From Romboutsia lituseburensis DSM 797 (GTDB lineage Bacteria > Bacillota > Clostridia > Peptostreptococcales > Peptostreptococcaceae), in assembly GCF_900103615.1 (NCBI RefSeq), contig NZ_FNGW01000012.1, positions 1 through 64,000 of the forward strand: DNA of 64,000 nucleotides. The letters are read 5' to 3'. Under the pieces are notes generated by a model. That model was not told the origin of the DNA, ran no database searches, and saw only the letters and a program-made list of their open reading frames with translations. Made by a program: the position numbers and the translations under genes. Shown here piece after piece: positions 34,424-43,047 of the stretch (its first letter is position 1; each line of letters opens with the position of its first letter).

Positions 34424-35599
34424 TTGAAAAAAATATACAAAGGTATTTTAGTTATATCAACATTAGTAATAATGATTTGTATAATAAATATCTTAGGAAA
34501 CAAATTTGTACATACCAAATATAGTGATTTTGACTCATGTGATGCACAAATGTTTGAACATTTATCTAGAATTTACAATACATTTAGTAATCAATATGAA
34601 AATCTTTGGAGTTCAAATTATCAAATAAACGATAAGCCAATTATTTTAATAAGGACTAAGAAAGATAAAGGGATCATTAGAAAACATGCATATGCGATTA
34701 ATGTAAAAGGGATAGAAAATAGTATTTTTGCTAAAAAAGTAGATGTACCAAAAGACTTTAATCTACCGGATGTCTATAGAATAAGTAATTTAGACCCCAT
34801 ATTATACTCTACATTTATGCCATCTAACTTTGGAGTTTTAGATATAGATAAAAATGATACTTTCTATTTTAAATATCATCCTAAAATGATGGAAAATCCA
34901 GATTTATACTTTGATTTTGATTCATTTTTCTTGCATGAATCATTCCATACCTATAAACAAAAATATTGGACCTATGATAAAGATGATGGAGAATATATAG
35001 AAAATTATCCTAAAAATAAAGAGTATTATGCTTTAGTAGGATTAGAATTTAAACTGTTAGATAAATGTATTGAATCTAAAAATGTTGATAATGTAAAAAA
35101 ATACTTAGAACAATTAACTACTATAAAAACATATAAATATAAAAAGTGGCCTCAATTACTTGCAGAAACTAATACTGAAGCAATTGAAGGAACAGCAAGG
35201 TATATAGAATATAAATATAATAATTTAATTGGTGGTAATTTGAAGATAATCCCAGTGAGTGAAAATCCATATTATGTGACATTTTCATATGTATTTAACT
35301 GTGTTGCAGAAGATAAGGTAAATTCATCTTATTTGAAAAGGTCAGCTAAATATGAAACTGGAGCAGCCTTAGGATTAATAATGGATAAAGCTGATATTAA
35401 CTGGAAAGAAGATATGGAAGATGGTTACAATAAGGATGGAAAGACTCAATATGAGATTTTGAGTAAATACTTTAATATATCACCAGATAATATAGCAATT
35501 GATATTGTAAAAGAAATTCAAAATGAAAATAGCTACAATGAACTTTTAAATAAAGGGCAAGCTATAGTTGACATAATAAATAAAAATAGTAATAAGTAA
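34424..35599 (+). CDS. Membrane-anchored HEXXH metalloprotease-like protein
   Basis: A 391-residue protein with one N-terminal membrane anchor (about 7-25). The zinc motif is FFLHESFHTYKQ (H171, E172, H175). A downstream LLAETNTEAIEGTARYIEY helix offers glutamates (E252, E255) as third ligand, as in gluzincins. The remaining outer domain shows no family I know. TTG start with GGAG 12 bases upstream. It is transcribed away from a DUF2089 operon, so a role in envelope maintenance is possible. Substrate unknown. Confidence 0.7.
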   Translation: MKKIYKGILVISTLVIMICIINILGNKFVHTKYSDFDSCDAQMFEHLSRIYNTFSNQYENLWSSNYQINDKPIILIRTKKDKGIIRKHAYAINVKGIENSIFAKKVDVPKDFNLPDVYRISNLDPILYSTFMPSNFGVLDIDKNDTFYFKYHPKMMENPDLYFDFDSFFLHESFHTYKQKYWTYDKDDGEYIENYPKNKEYYALVGLEFKLLDKCIESKNVDNVKKYLEQLTTIKTYKYKKWPQLLAETNTEAIEGTARYIEYKYNNLIGGNLKIIPVSENPYYVTFSYVFNCVAEDKVNSSYLKRSAKYETGAALGLIMDKADINWKEDMEDGYNKDGKTQYEILSKYFNISPDNIAIDIVKEIQNENSYNELLNKGQAIVDIINKNSNK

Positions 35600-35622
35600 T
35601 AAAACTTTATTTATTATATTTT

Positions 35623-35664
35623 AAAGCTACACACCTAAATAATATAGAGATGTGTAGCTTTTTA
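35623..35664. terminator. Bidirectional terminator
   Basis: AAAGCTACACA (35623-35633) pairs with TGTGTAGCTTT (35651-35661), then TTT. Nearly the same arms recur at 55290-55328. Confidence 0.85.
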
Positions 35665-35667
35665 TAT

Positions 35668-36498
35668 TTAAATTCCAATACCTTTTTTTATACACTTACT
35701 AGGGCATATTTTAGCACATTCCCCACATCTAATACATTCAAGACTATTAGGGTCTTCATAAACTTTTATATCCATTTTACATTTACTTTGGCAAGCACTA
35801 CAACTTGTGCATTTAGTTTTATCTATTTCATATTTATAAGAACTAATTTTATTAAATAATGAATAGAATGCTCCTAGAGGACACACATACCTACAAAACG
35901 GTCTATATATAAACACAGAAAGTAAAATAATTGATATTAAGATAAACATCTTCCAAGCAAATAGATAGCCAACAGCATCCCTTAAAGACTGATTTGAAAG
36001 TACTAATGGTATTCCACCTTCAAGAGTCCCTGCAGGGCATATAAACTCACAGAAGTATGGAGGACTTATTCCAAATTCATTTACCAAGAACATAGGCAAT
36101 ATTATTACAAATAAGATTAATATAATATATTTCAAATACTTAAGTACGTTATTAACTTTCTTAGGAACTTTTATTTTCTTTGAAGGTATTTTATATAATA
36201 AATCCTGTATAAACCCAAACGGACATAACCACCCACATATAAATCTCCCAAATATTACTCCAAATAAACTCATAAATCCTAATACGTATAATGAAAAATC
36301 ATATTTTATAGTACCGATTACCGCCTGTAAAGATCCTATGGGACAAGACCCCATTGCTCCAGGGCAAGAATAGCAATTTAAGCCTGGTACGCAAATACTC
36401 TTTACATTTCCTTTATATATATTCCCCTTAAAAAATCCGCTTATATTTGCATTCGTAGCAATAGATGCAATTATTTGAGTTATTGTTCTCTTATCCAA
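35668..36498 (-). CDS. 4Fe-4S membrane electron-transfer protein (NapH/MauN-like)
   Basis: A 276-residue protein with five or so membrane helices and cysteine motifs typical of NapH/CcoG/RnfB-like redox proteins: CYSCPGAMGSCPIG, GRFICGWLCPFG, CEFICPAGTLEGG, FCRYVCPLGAFYS, then two C-terminal ferredoxin clusters CTSCSACQSKCKMD and CIRCGECAKICPSKC. It likely carries electrons across the membrane to a thiol partner. The TTG start at 36498 overlaps the stop of the upstream CXXC gene (TTGGATAA shared). Operon with that gene and a TlpA-like protein. Confidence 0.85.
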   Translation of the reverse strand: MDKRTITQIIASIATNANISGFFKGNIYKGNVKSICVPGLNCYSCPGAMGSCPIGSLQAVIGTIKYDFSLYVLGFMSLFGVIFGRFICGWLCPFGFIQDLLYKIPSKKIKVPKKVNNVLKYLKYIILILFVIILPMFLVNEFGISPPYFCEFICPAGTLEGGIPLVLSNQSLRDAVGYLFAWKMFILISIILLSVFIYRPFCRYVCPLGAFYSLFNKISSYKYEIDKTKCTSCSACQSKCKMDIKVYEDPNSLECIRCGECAKICPSKCIKKGIGI

Positions 36499-36649
36499 TT
36501 CCTATACACTCCAGACATATATTTATTGCTTTTTTAAGTACGGTGCTTACCTCATCTCTATATACACCAGTTGAAATAAGCAAAATACTTATTATTAAAA
36601 TACTGTACCTAATAAAACTCTCTTTTTTTATCATCTTACATATACACAT
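36491..36649 (-). CDS. CD1871A-like small CXXC-motif membrane protein
   Basis: A 52-residue protein, MCICKMIKKESFIRYSILII followed by SILLISTGVYRDEVSTVLKK and the ending INICLECIGIG. One membrane helix; the C-L-E-C-I-G-I-G end is the hallmark of the CD1871A-type CXXC proteins of Clostridia, found between TlpA-like and 4Fe-4S membrane proteins. It may relay electrons to the extracellular thioredoxin-like partner. It ends inside the start codon of the next gene. Confidence 0.85.
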   Translation of the reverse strand: MCICKMIKKESFIRYSILIISILLISTGVYRDEVSTVLKKAINICLECIGIG

Positions 36650-36664
36650 AAGTCCCACACCCTA

Positions 36665-37780
36665 TTAATTTAAATCTTGTAATCTTTTATCAATTTCTTT
36701 TTTATATTCAGCTTTGCTAAGTACACCTACTATAAAGTCACCTATTATGTTACCTTCACTATCAACGAAGAATGTAGTAGGAACACCTGATACATCTGTT
36801 AATAAACCATTTGTAACATTTTTATCTGGAATTAAATTAGTATATTTAACGCCTTTTTTAGATACTATTTGCCTAGCTAAATCTTCAATATCTTTATCTG
36901 GTGTATCTGAAACAAGACCAATTAGATTAACATCATCTTTTTTAACTTCTTCATAAAGTTCTTGAAGTTCTGGCATTTCTTCTATACATGGACCACAGTA
37001 TGTAGCCCATATATTAACCATTGTAAGTTTGCTATCTTTTAATATAGTGCTATCTATGTCCTTATTATCTAAAGTTTTAGTTTTAAAAGTAAACTTACTA
37101 TTTTCACTTAACTTTTCTACCTCAGTAACTGGTTTATATACCTTTACAAAGTTTTTAAAGTTTGAAATCTCACTATATACATTTTCATAATCTTTTTTAG
37201 ATTTTTCAGAGATGTTACTTGTGTTTGGTTTATCATTGTACAGTAAAAAAAACTCTAAATTCCCTTCTTTACCTATTGAATCTTTATTTGTATATTTTGA
37301 AAATAATTCTTTTTGAACCTTACCATCTTTCTTGCTTGTATCTATGGTTACTACACGACATAGCTCTTTAAATTCATTAGTTAAATTCATAATTTTTGTA
37401 GAAATTTCCTTAATCTTTTCTTTATCCGTTTCTGGAATTTTCTCTGAATCTTTATTTAATTTCTTAGCTTTTTCCATAGTCTCATCAGGTATAAAACTGA
37501 TAATTAATTGGCCATTTATATTTTCCTCTGGCTCTGTTGCATATGCATCTATACTTTCTTGTTTAGACTTCCATTTATCAGGATAGGTAAATGAAACTCC
37601 TAAGTCATCAAACTGTCTTCCTGCAAATTCAATGTTCTTTGATTGTTTTGATTCACTTTTAGAATCATTTAAATCTACAGAAGATTTATCATTTGATTTT
37701 ATTGATATGCAAACAATCCCCCCCACCATGGCCACACAAACTGTTGCAGCAACTAAGATTTTTGTTAAATTCATTTTCAT
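36665..37780 (-). CDS. TlpA-like extracytoplasmic thioredoxin protein
   Basis: A 371-residue exported protein: N-terminal membrane anchor (about 8-26), a 160-residue N-terminal domain of unknown family (about 48-215; FDDLGVSFTYPDKWKSK), then a TlpA/AhpC-type thioredoxin domain (about 228-371) with NIWATYCGPCIEEMPELQEL, active-site cysteines C262 and C265, and the cis-proline region SGVPTTFFVD. It would reduce disulfides outside the cell using electrons from the CXXC/4Fe-4S partners. ATG with AAGGAG. Its promoter region carries a 24-bp box shared with the VanY operon. Confidence 0.87.
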   Translation of the reverse strand: MKMNLTKILVAATVCVAMVGGIVCISIKSNDKSSVDLNDSKSESKQSKNIEFAGRQFDDLGVSFTYPDKWKSKQESIDAYATEPEENINGQLIISFIPDETMEKAKKLNKDSEKIPETDKEKIKEISTKIMNLTNEFKELCRVVTIDTSKKDGKVQKELFSKYTNKDSIGKEGNLEFFLLYNDKPNTSNISEKSKKDYENVYSEISNFKNFVKVYKPVTEVEKLSENSKFTFKTKTLDNKDIDSTILKDSKLTMVNIWATYCGPCIEEMPELQELYEEVKKDDVNLIGLVSDTPDKDIEDLARQIVSKKGVKYTNLIPDKNVTNGLLTDVSGVPTTFFVDSEGNIIGDFIVGVLSKAEYKKEIDKRLQDLN

Positions 37781-37864
37781 AAAAATTCTCCTTAAATTTT
37801 AATATTTTTATTAAATCACTTTTAGTGCTCTTTTATTCTATAAAAAGAGTTTTAAGAAAAATAT

Positions 37865-37888
37865 AAGTAAACCTTAAGATTTATTAAG
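37865..37888 (-). promoter_or_regulatory. Response-regulator-type box upstream of the TlpA operon
   Basis: AAGTAAACCTTAAGATTTAT plus TAAG on the plus strand matches, at 22 of 24 bases, the box at 40573-40596 before the VanY gene. TTAAG-type half-sites in a row are typical of OmpR-family sites, so both operons are candidates for control by the RR at 39128. Confidence 0.55.
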
Positions 37889-37915
37889 TTTTAAATAACT
37901 TAAGTTTAATATTTA

Positions 37916-37971
37916 ATCAAAAAAATAGATAATAAAAACTTAAGTACACCTTAAGAAATTATTATCTATTT
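37916..37971 (-). terminator. Terminator of the VanY/RR/HK operon
   Basis: AAATAGATAATAA (37923-37935) is the perfect complement of TTATTATCTATTT (37959-37971) around an inner CTTAAG hairpin; on the minus strand it runs into seven T. Confidence 0.8.
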
Positions 37972-38013
37972 CATATTTAAAATATCTATAAATATTGTAT
38001 ATAATTATTACTT

Positions 38014-39150
38014 TTAAATATTATCTAACTTTAATTGAACCTCAAATATTGTACAGTCATAATCACTTGAAACAGAAATATGGCCTTCATGAAGTTCTAT
38101 AATATTTTTAGTAATAGCTAGTCCTAGACCAGAACCACCATCATTTCTATTTCTAGACTTTTCTACTCTATAAAACCTATCAAATATATGTGGTAGGTCA
38201 ATTGTTGGTATAGGTTCTCCATAGTTTACAATTTTAACTATAGCTATATTATCTTCTTTTTTAGTTACGATATCAATGTATTTACCTTCTTTTCCATACT
38301 TAATAGCATTAGTAATTAAGTTCTCAAAAGCCCTAACTAACTTAATGGCATCAGCTTGTATTATAAGCTTGTCCTCTGAAAATTTTGTTCTACATTCTAC
38401 GTTTTCATTTTTAAATATATACTCAGACTGAGATGCTATTTGACCCAATAATTCAACTAAATCTATTTGAATGGTATTTAATGTCATAGTATTATTTTGC
38501 ATTTTAGTAAGATCAAATAGATCATTTATAAGTAAGTTTAAAGTTTTTGCTTTCTCATAAGCTATACTTGTATAATACCTAAGTTGAACTTCATCTTTAT
38601 ATTTATCGTCCTCAATAATGCTTAAGTAGCCTATTATAGATGTTAAAGGTGTTCTAAGATCATGAGAAACGTTAGTAATTAAATCTGTCTTCGTTTGTTG
38701 AGCTTTTCTTTCTTCAATTGTGATATTTCTTAATTGAGCGACTATATTATTGATGTTATTGGCTAATTTTTTTATATTACCAGCATCATTTAAATCAATT
38801 ACGTTATTTAAATTTCCATTTGCCATTTCTTCTACGTTTTCTATTAGAGATATTATATTCTTGCTTTTTTTATACGATATTATAGTGTATATACATAGTG
38901 ATATTATTGTAAATATAATTACATAAATTAAGTCTCCATTTAAAAGGCTTTTTAGATACATAAAATAGTCAACTGAGTAAGTAATAAAGTCATATTTAGA
39001 TGTTCTGTATAATGCATCTGCTTTATTATATAAAATATATAACAATCCTGCTGCTAAAGAACAGCTAAAAATAAGGTAAATAATAGGCATAAACATGTAT
39101 CTTAATATAGGTAAGTTAGCTTTTATCTTATTTTTCAATTTTATAGCCAA
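38014..39150 (-). CDS. VanS-like sensor histidine kinase
   Basis: A kinase of up to 378 residues. Two membrane helices (about 14-40 and 72-90) with a loop of about 30 residues, a HAMP region (IENVEEMANGNLNNVIDLND), H box ITNVSHDLRTPLTSIIGYLS, N box LITNAIKYG, a D-x-G-like segment altered to VNYGEPIP, F box HIFDRFYR and G2 GSGLGLAITK. The G1 aspartate-glycine motif reads N-Y-G-E-P, seen in VanS-like kinases. The TTG start at 39150 overlaps the regulator gene; TTG 39138 is an alternative. Confidence 0.87.
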   Translation of the reverse strand: MAIKLKNKIKANLPILRYMFMPIIYLIFSCSLAAGLLYILYNKADALYRTSKYDFITYSVDYFMYLKSLLNGDLIYVIIFTIISLCIYTIISYKKSKNIISLIENVEEMANGNLNNVIDLNDAGNIKKLANNINNIVAQLRNITIEERKAQQTKTDLITNVSHDLRTPLTSIIGYLSIIEDDKYKDEVQLRYYTSIAYEKAKTLNLLINDLFDLTKMQNNTMTLNTIQIDLVELLGQIASQSEYIFKNENVECRTKFSEDKLIIQADAIKLVRAFENLITNAIKYGKEGKYIDIVTKKEDNIAIVKIVNYGEPIPTIDLPHIFDRFYRVEKSRNRNDGGSGLGLAITKNIIELHEGHISVSSDYDCTIFEVQLKLDNI

Positions 39151-39817
39151 CCCCCCATACAGTATGGATTATCTTTTGTCCATTCATATGTTTTTCGATT
39201 TTATCTCTTATTCTACTAATATGAACCATAACAGTGTTATTAGATTGGTAATATTCTTCTTTCCATATCTTTCTAAAAATAGCTTCGGAACTAAGTACTG
39301 AGCCCCTATTAACGGCTAGCATGCATAATATATCAAACTCTCTAGATGTTAAAGGTATCTCTTCTTCATCTACGGTAACTCTATGTTGATTTTTATCTAT
39401 AGTTAAATTCTCTATGTGAATAAGATTATTTGAATTTTTATCATTATTAAAATAATAAGCTCTTCTTAAAAGGGCTTTTACCCTAACAAGCAACTCTAAA
39501 GTATTAAATGGTTTTGTAATATAGTCATCAGCACCAGTCATTATGCCTTGTATTTTATCCATATCCTCTGACTTAGCACTTAACATTAGAATAGGTATAT
39601 TTAAGTTTCTTCTGATTTTACTGCATACTTCTATTCCGTTTAATCTTGGCATCATTACATCTAATATAATTAACTGAAATTCTTCTTTTTCTAAAATATC
39701 AAGAGCATCTTGCCCATCACATGCTTTTACAACACTAAAACCCTCATTAGAAAGGCATATTTCTAAAAGATTTCTTATTTCATTATCATCATCTACAACA
39801 AGAATTTTATTTTTCAA
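39128..39817 (-). CDS. VanR-like OmpR-family response regulator
   Basis: A 229-residue regulator: ILVVDDDNEIR, phospho-acceptor in LIILDVMMPRLNG, DDYITKPF, and a winged-helix domain ending IHTVWGVGYKIEK. TTG start with AGGAGG. Its operon order (D,D-carboxypeptidase, regulator, kinase) resembles the vanY/vanR/vanS parts of glycopeptide-resistance loci, yet no ligase, dehydrogenase or D,D-dipeptidase genes are present. Probable sites: the 24-bp boxes at 40573 and 37865. Confidence 0.88.
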   Translation of the reverse strand: MKNKILVVDDDNEIRNLLEICLSNEGFSVVKACDGQDALDILEKEEFQLIILDVMMPRLNGIEVCSKIRRNLNIPILMLSAKSEDMDKIQGIMTGADDYITKPFNTLELLVRVKALLRRAYYFNNDKNSNNLIHIENLTIDKNQHRVTVDEEEIPLTSREFDILCMLAVNRGSVLSSEAIFRKIWKEEYYQSNNTVMVHISRIRDKIEKHMNGQKIIHTVWGVGYKIEK

Positions 39818-39836
39818 TTTTAAAGTTACCTCCTGA

Positions 39837-40508
39837 TTAATTTTCTATAAACTCTTCAAATGTTATTTGCTCTTCATAAATCTTTTTAGCAGTTTCTTTC
39901 CCTACATACCTTATATGCCAAGGCTCATATGCTACACCTGTTATATCTTCCTTATTTTCAGGATATCTAAGAATAAATCCATAGTTATGTGCATTTTTAG
40001 CTAGCCATTGTGCTTCTTCAGTAGACTTAACAAACCATCTATCTTCATTGGTTATATCTATTGCGAATCCTGTTTGGTGCTCGCTTTTACCAGGCTTTGC
40101 AACATATCTATCTGCTTCTTTTTTTCCAACAGATCTTATTCTATTATAATATATATTCTTTTGAGAGTCATATGATCTATATGCTGACATTCCTAAAAGC
40201 TTTATACCTTCTTGTTCAGCGGATCTAAATAACTCTTCTATAGCCATTGAACTTTCTGATTTCATATACCTTTCTTCCTCATTAGCGCTATCTGCAAAAG
40301 GTATATTTGGCTTCACTAGATTGCTAGGCTTATAGTCTGAATCTAATGGATTTTCTTTATTAACTAAAATTAAATTTGGCTCAACCTCTTCAACTTCTTG
40401 AATTCCTTTGTCATTTGCAAAGTTAAGACTTAAGTCCTCATATTTATAACTTATAAAAAATGCTGCTATTGATAGTACTCCTACTAATATTATTGATTTA
40501 AATTTCAT
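39837..40508 (-). CDS. VanY-type D-alanyl-D-alanine carboxypeptidase (M15B)
   Basis: A 223-residue protein with an N-terminal membrane anchor (about 5-20) and an M15B zinc peptidase domain. Landmarks: MSAYRSYDSQ, SEHQTGFAID (H144 and D151 as zinc ligands) and EPWHIRYVG (catalytic E195, zinc ligand H198). It trims the terminal D-Ala from peptidoglycan stems outside the membrane. First gene of an operon with a two-component system. GGAG ribosome site. The linked regulator suggests induction by wall damage. Confidence 0.9.
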   Translation of the reverse strand: MKFKSIILVGVLSIAAFFISYKYEDLSLNFANDKGIQEVEEVEPNLILVNKENPLDSDYKPSNLVKPNIPFADSANEEERYMKSESSMAIEELFRSAEQEGIKLLGMSAYRSYDSQKNIYYNRIRSVGKKEADRYVAKPGKSEHQTGFAIDITNEDRWFVKSTEEAQWLAKNAHNYGFILRYPENKEDITGVAYEPWHIRYVGKETAKKIYEEQITFEEFIEN

Positions 40509-40572
40509 ATCTGAATTCTCCTTATCTACTTTTGATAAGATAATTTTAAATTCTAGATATTAATTAATTTAT

Positions 40573-40596
40573 AAGTAAATCTTAAGTTTTATTAAG
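40573..40596 (-). promoter_or_regulatory. Response-regulator-type box upstream of the VanY operon
   Basis: AAGTAAATCTTAAGTTTTAT plus TAAG; 22 of 24 bases match the box at 37865. It lies 65 bases before the VanY start codon, in the promoter region. Confidence 0.58.
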
Positions 40597-40895
40597 AAAT
40601 TATATTATTACTTAGTATACGTACAATAATAAAAATACATAAATAAATTTATAAGCTATAATCTACGCTTTTTATTGATGACAATATTAATTATGAATCT
40701 GCCCAAATTCTAATGTCACTGTGCTATAATTAAGGTAAATCAATATCTGTGGTTTAAACTAAATCTTAAAATATTTTTTAATAAACTAGCACTACTACAA
40801 GTAGCCATGTAGAGTGTATAGTTTCTTTTTTTGCTCAAATACAATTAAATTTATATATATTACTTTATATTTATATAGGAAAAAGGAAAGTAAGC

Positions 40896-40986
40896 TTGAC
40901 AATATATAAATACAACTATACAATTTAATGGAAAGTAACCTTTACATATAAATTTAATTTAATAATAAATGGAAAGTTAACTTTCC
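40896..40986 (+). promoter_or_regulatory. Promoter and operators of XRE module 3
   Basis: TTGACA (40896-40901), 17-nt spacer, TACAAT (40919-40924). A perfect 16-bp palindrome GGAAAGTTAACTTTCC lies at 40971-40986, just before the start codon, and a degenerate copy GGAAAGTAACCTTTAC at 40930-40945 just after the -10. Another half-site GGAAAGTAA precedes the -35 (40885). Strong case for autorepression. The 0.4 kb further upstream (40597-40884) shows nothing coding. Confidence 0.78.
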
Positions 40987-41008
40987 TTCGAGAAAAGGAG
41001 AGAATGTC

Positions 41009-41206
41009 TTGAAAAATCGGTTAGAAGAAATTAGAAAGCAAAATAAAGTGACTCAAGAGGAATTAGCATCTGCGCTAGAAGTATCTAGACAGACTATAGG
41101 ATCTTTAGAAAATGGTAGATATAATCCATCTATACTTTTGGCGTTTAAAATTGCCAGATATTTTGGAATGTCTATTGAAGAAATATTTATTTATGAGGAG
41201 GATTAA
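41009..41206 (+). CDS. XRE-family transcriptional regulator, module 3
   Basis: A 65-residue regulator: MKNRLEEIRKQNKVTQEELA then LEVSRQTIGSLENGRYNPSI and an acidic tail (EEIFIYEED). TTG start 8 bases after AAAAGGAG. The membrane gene starts 2 bases after its stop. The helix-turn-helix is close to that of modules 2 and 4. Expected to bind the GGAAAGTTAACTTTCC palindrome. Confidence 0.87.
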   Translation: MKNRLEEIRKQNKVTQEELASALEVSRQTIGSLENGRYNPSILLAFKIARYFGMSIEEIFIYEED

Positions 41207-41208
41207 AA

Positions 41209-41631
41209 ATGAAAACTATAAAGTTATATAAAGAAAAAGTAAAACTTATATTTTTAATACTTAGTACTGTTATTTTTTTTAGTTTAGGTTATATTGTATT
41301 GAATGGTGAAAATTACTCATCAGCGTTATTAGGGGTTTCAGCAGCATCTCTTGGACTTTCGTTGTTCCAAATAAAAAGAGTCTGTACTTTTACCAAAAGA
41401 CCTGAAACTTATACTAATGAACAAATTGAACTTAAAGATGAAAGAAATATAATGTTAGTAGAAAAATCAAAATCATGTGCTTATGATATAGAAACATTTG
41501 TTATATTAGGAATAACTGCATATGCTATATATTCAGATAATGTAGGTTTTGTATTAGCAGTACTTGTTTTATGGTCTATTCGTATTTTTTCATTTTTCTA
41601 TTATTTTTCTAAAAAAAATAATGAGTACTAA
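41209..41631 (+). CDS. Membrane partner of XRE module 3 (first)
   Basis: A 140-residue protein with four membrane segments in two pairs (about 12-30, 38-55, 95-111 and 112-130). Between the pairs is LKDERNIMLVEKSKSCAYDI, the D-E-R-N motif before a membrane helix that recurs in other partners here and in DUF2178/DUF6773-like proteins. GGAGGATTAAAA ribosome site, coupled to the regulator. Function unknown. Confidence 0.68.
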   Translation: MKTIKLYKEKVKLIFLILSTVIFFSLGYIVLNGENYSSALLGVSAASLGLSLFQIKRVCTFTKRPETYTNEQIELKDERNIMLVEKSKSCAYDIETFVILGITAYAIYSDNVGFVLAVLVLWSIRIFSFFYYFSKKNNEY

Positions 41632-41756
41632 TAGGTTAAATATACTTAGAAAAAGGGATTTTATACAATATATAGATTAATAGATTGTGCTTAACATTAG
41701 CTAGGTTTATTAATTAAATGAAAAGAAAAAATATATTTATTAGGGAGAGAATTATA

Positions 41757-42194
41757 ATGCAAATTAAACAAGATGAGAAGTTCAGCAAACTTTTATTTGT
41801 ATTTGGTGTAATTATATTATTAATAGGAGTTGTAATTTTAATATTAGGACCATCTAATGATGTTTTGGATAGGATATCAGATTTATGTACTGGATTAGGC
41901 TTTGGTTCAATCTGTGGGGGATTAGGAGGCTTATACGGGGTTAGAAAATTGAAAAAAGACCCTGCTAAGTTTAAGCAAATTGAAGTTGAAAGAAAAGATG
42001 AAAGAAATAAATTTATAAAATATCAAGCAAAGGCAAAATCAGGAGAAATAATTAATTGGCTGGTTATTATAATTGCTTATGTGTGCATTGCAATGAATTC
42101 TCCATCATGGATTACTTTTTCATTGCTAGCAATTTTTATTTCAAAGTATGTATTTGAGATAATTCTATCAAATCAATACTCTAAAAAGTTCTAG
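41757..42194 (+). CDS. Membrane partner of XRE module 3 (second)
   Basis: A 145-residue protein of the same design: two N-terminal membrane helices (about 15-33 and 45-60), then ERKDERNKFIKYQAKAKSGE and two more helices. ATG 41757 follows AGGGAGAG by 8 bases; the frame is open from 41718 but lacks a site there. It lies 125 bases after the first partner and ends before a strong terminator, so probably the last gene of the operon. Confidence 0.65.
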   Translation: MQIKQDEKFSKLLFVFGVIILLIGVVILILGPSNDVLDRISDLCTGLGFGSICGGLGGLYGVRKLKKDPAKFKQIEVERKDERNKFIKYQAKAKSGEIINWLVIIIAYVCIAMNSPSWITFSLLAIFISKYVFEIILSNQYSKKF

Positions 42195-42234
42195 ATTTGA
42201 TTATATTTATTAAATTAATTTTAAGATATCTAAT

Positions 42235-42280
42235 AAAAGAGCCTACAACCCTTATATACAGGGTTATAGGCCTTTTTATT
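42235..42280. terminator. Bidirectional terminator
   Basis: AGCCTACAACCC pairs with GGGTTATAGGCC (one mismatch) around TTATATACA, ending in five T. Confidence 0.85.
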
Positions 42281-42306
42281 AGGATTTAAAAGTTACTTCT
42301 GATGAC

Positions 42307-42846
42307 TTATTTCATGTTTTTAATATATTGTTCTTTCATTAATGCATAAATTAAGTGAAGTGACTTTTTATCACCATAATCTCTAATATATTCATCTATA
42401 AATTTCATACCAAGCCTTTCTAAAACCTTGATAGAGCTTTTATTTTCAGGAATTACTTGAGCAATAATTTTATCTGTATTAAGTGTAGAGAATGCGTAAG
42501 ATATACAAGCATTTATACCTTCTGTTGCGTACCCATTTCCCCAATACTCTTGTTTTAATATGTATGCAATTTCAATGTAATCAGTATTTTTTATATTTAC
42601 TGGGATTATCCCCATTATTCCAATTACTCTGTTGCTGTTCTTTTCTATGGCTATATAATAGCTATATCCATATTTTTCGTATTGTTCCATGATTTTATTT
42701 ATCCAAGTTTGTACTTCATCATCTGAATAAGTTTGTCCCCATCCAATAAGCATTAAATCTTTGTTTTGAAGAATAGATTTCATTTCTTTATAGTCATTTT
42801 GATTTATTTTTCTTAATATTAATCTATCTGTTTCTATAATTTTCAT
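42307..42846 (-). CDS. RimJ/RimL-type GNAT acetyltransferase
   Basis: A 179-residue enzyme: IETDRLILRKINQNDYKEMK at the start, IEIAYILKQEYWGNGYATEG (motif A, about 91-110) and VIPENKSSIKVLERLGMKFI (motif B). The family acetylates N-terminal or amino-sugar amines; substrate unknown. Its motif A resembles the GNAT remnant at 14484, so the remnant came from a related gene. ATG after AAAGGGGG. Single gene. Confidence 0.85.
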   Translation of the reverse strand: MKIIETDRLILRKINQNDYKEMKSILQNKDLMLIGWGQTYSDDEVQTWINKIMEQYEKYGYSYYIAIEKNSNRVIGIMGIIPVNIKNTDYIEIAYILKQEYWGNGYATEGINACISYAFSTLNTDKIIAQVIPENKSSIKVLERLGMKFIDEYIRDYGDKKSLHLIYALMKEQYIKNMK

Positions 42847-42913
42847 AATTGATTTATCCCCCTTTTATAATGAATTGTATCACTATATGTTTAATTAAAA
42901 TTTAAAATATATA

Positions 42914-42977
42914 AAAATAGCCTCTTTAGTATGGATTTATCACTACTTCCATTTATTAAAAAGAGGTTATTTTTACA
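42914..42977 (-). terminator. Terminator of XRE module 4
   Basis: AAAAATAGCCTCTTT pairs with AAAGAGGTTATTTTT around a long loop; the minus-strand side continues into T. It follows the last gene of the minus-strand operon. Confidence 0.75.
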
Positions 42978-43047
42978 TTCTATAAAGTTTTATAAAAAGC
43001 AAATTATATGTATTAATTAGATACAAAACTATTGTAACATTTCAACT

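Noticed and set aside
38014..40508. A glycopeptide-resistance (van) gene cluster.
   Set aside because: Only VanY-, VanR- and VanS-like genes are present, with an unlinked VanZ at 32976. There is no D-Ala-D-Lac/Ser ligase, dehydrogenase/racemase or VanX, so resistance cannot be claimed.
42492..42692. A plus-strand open frame inside the GNAT gene, and similar antisense frames in many genes of the window.
   Set aside because: They have no ribosome sites or domain sequence and lie wholly within well-supported genes; they are shadows of AT-rich coding DNA.
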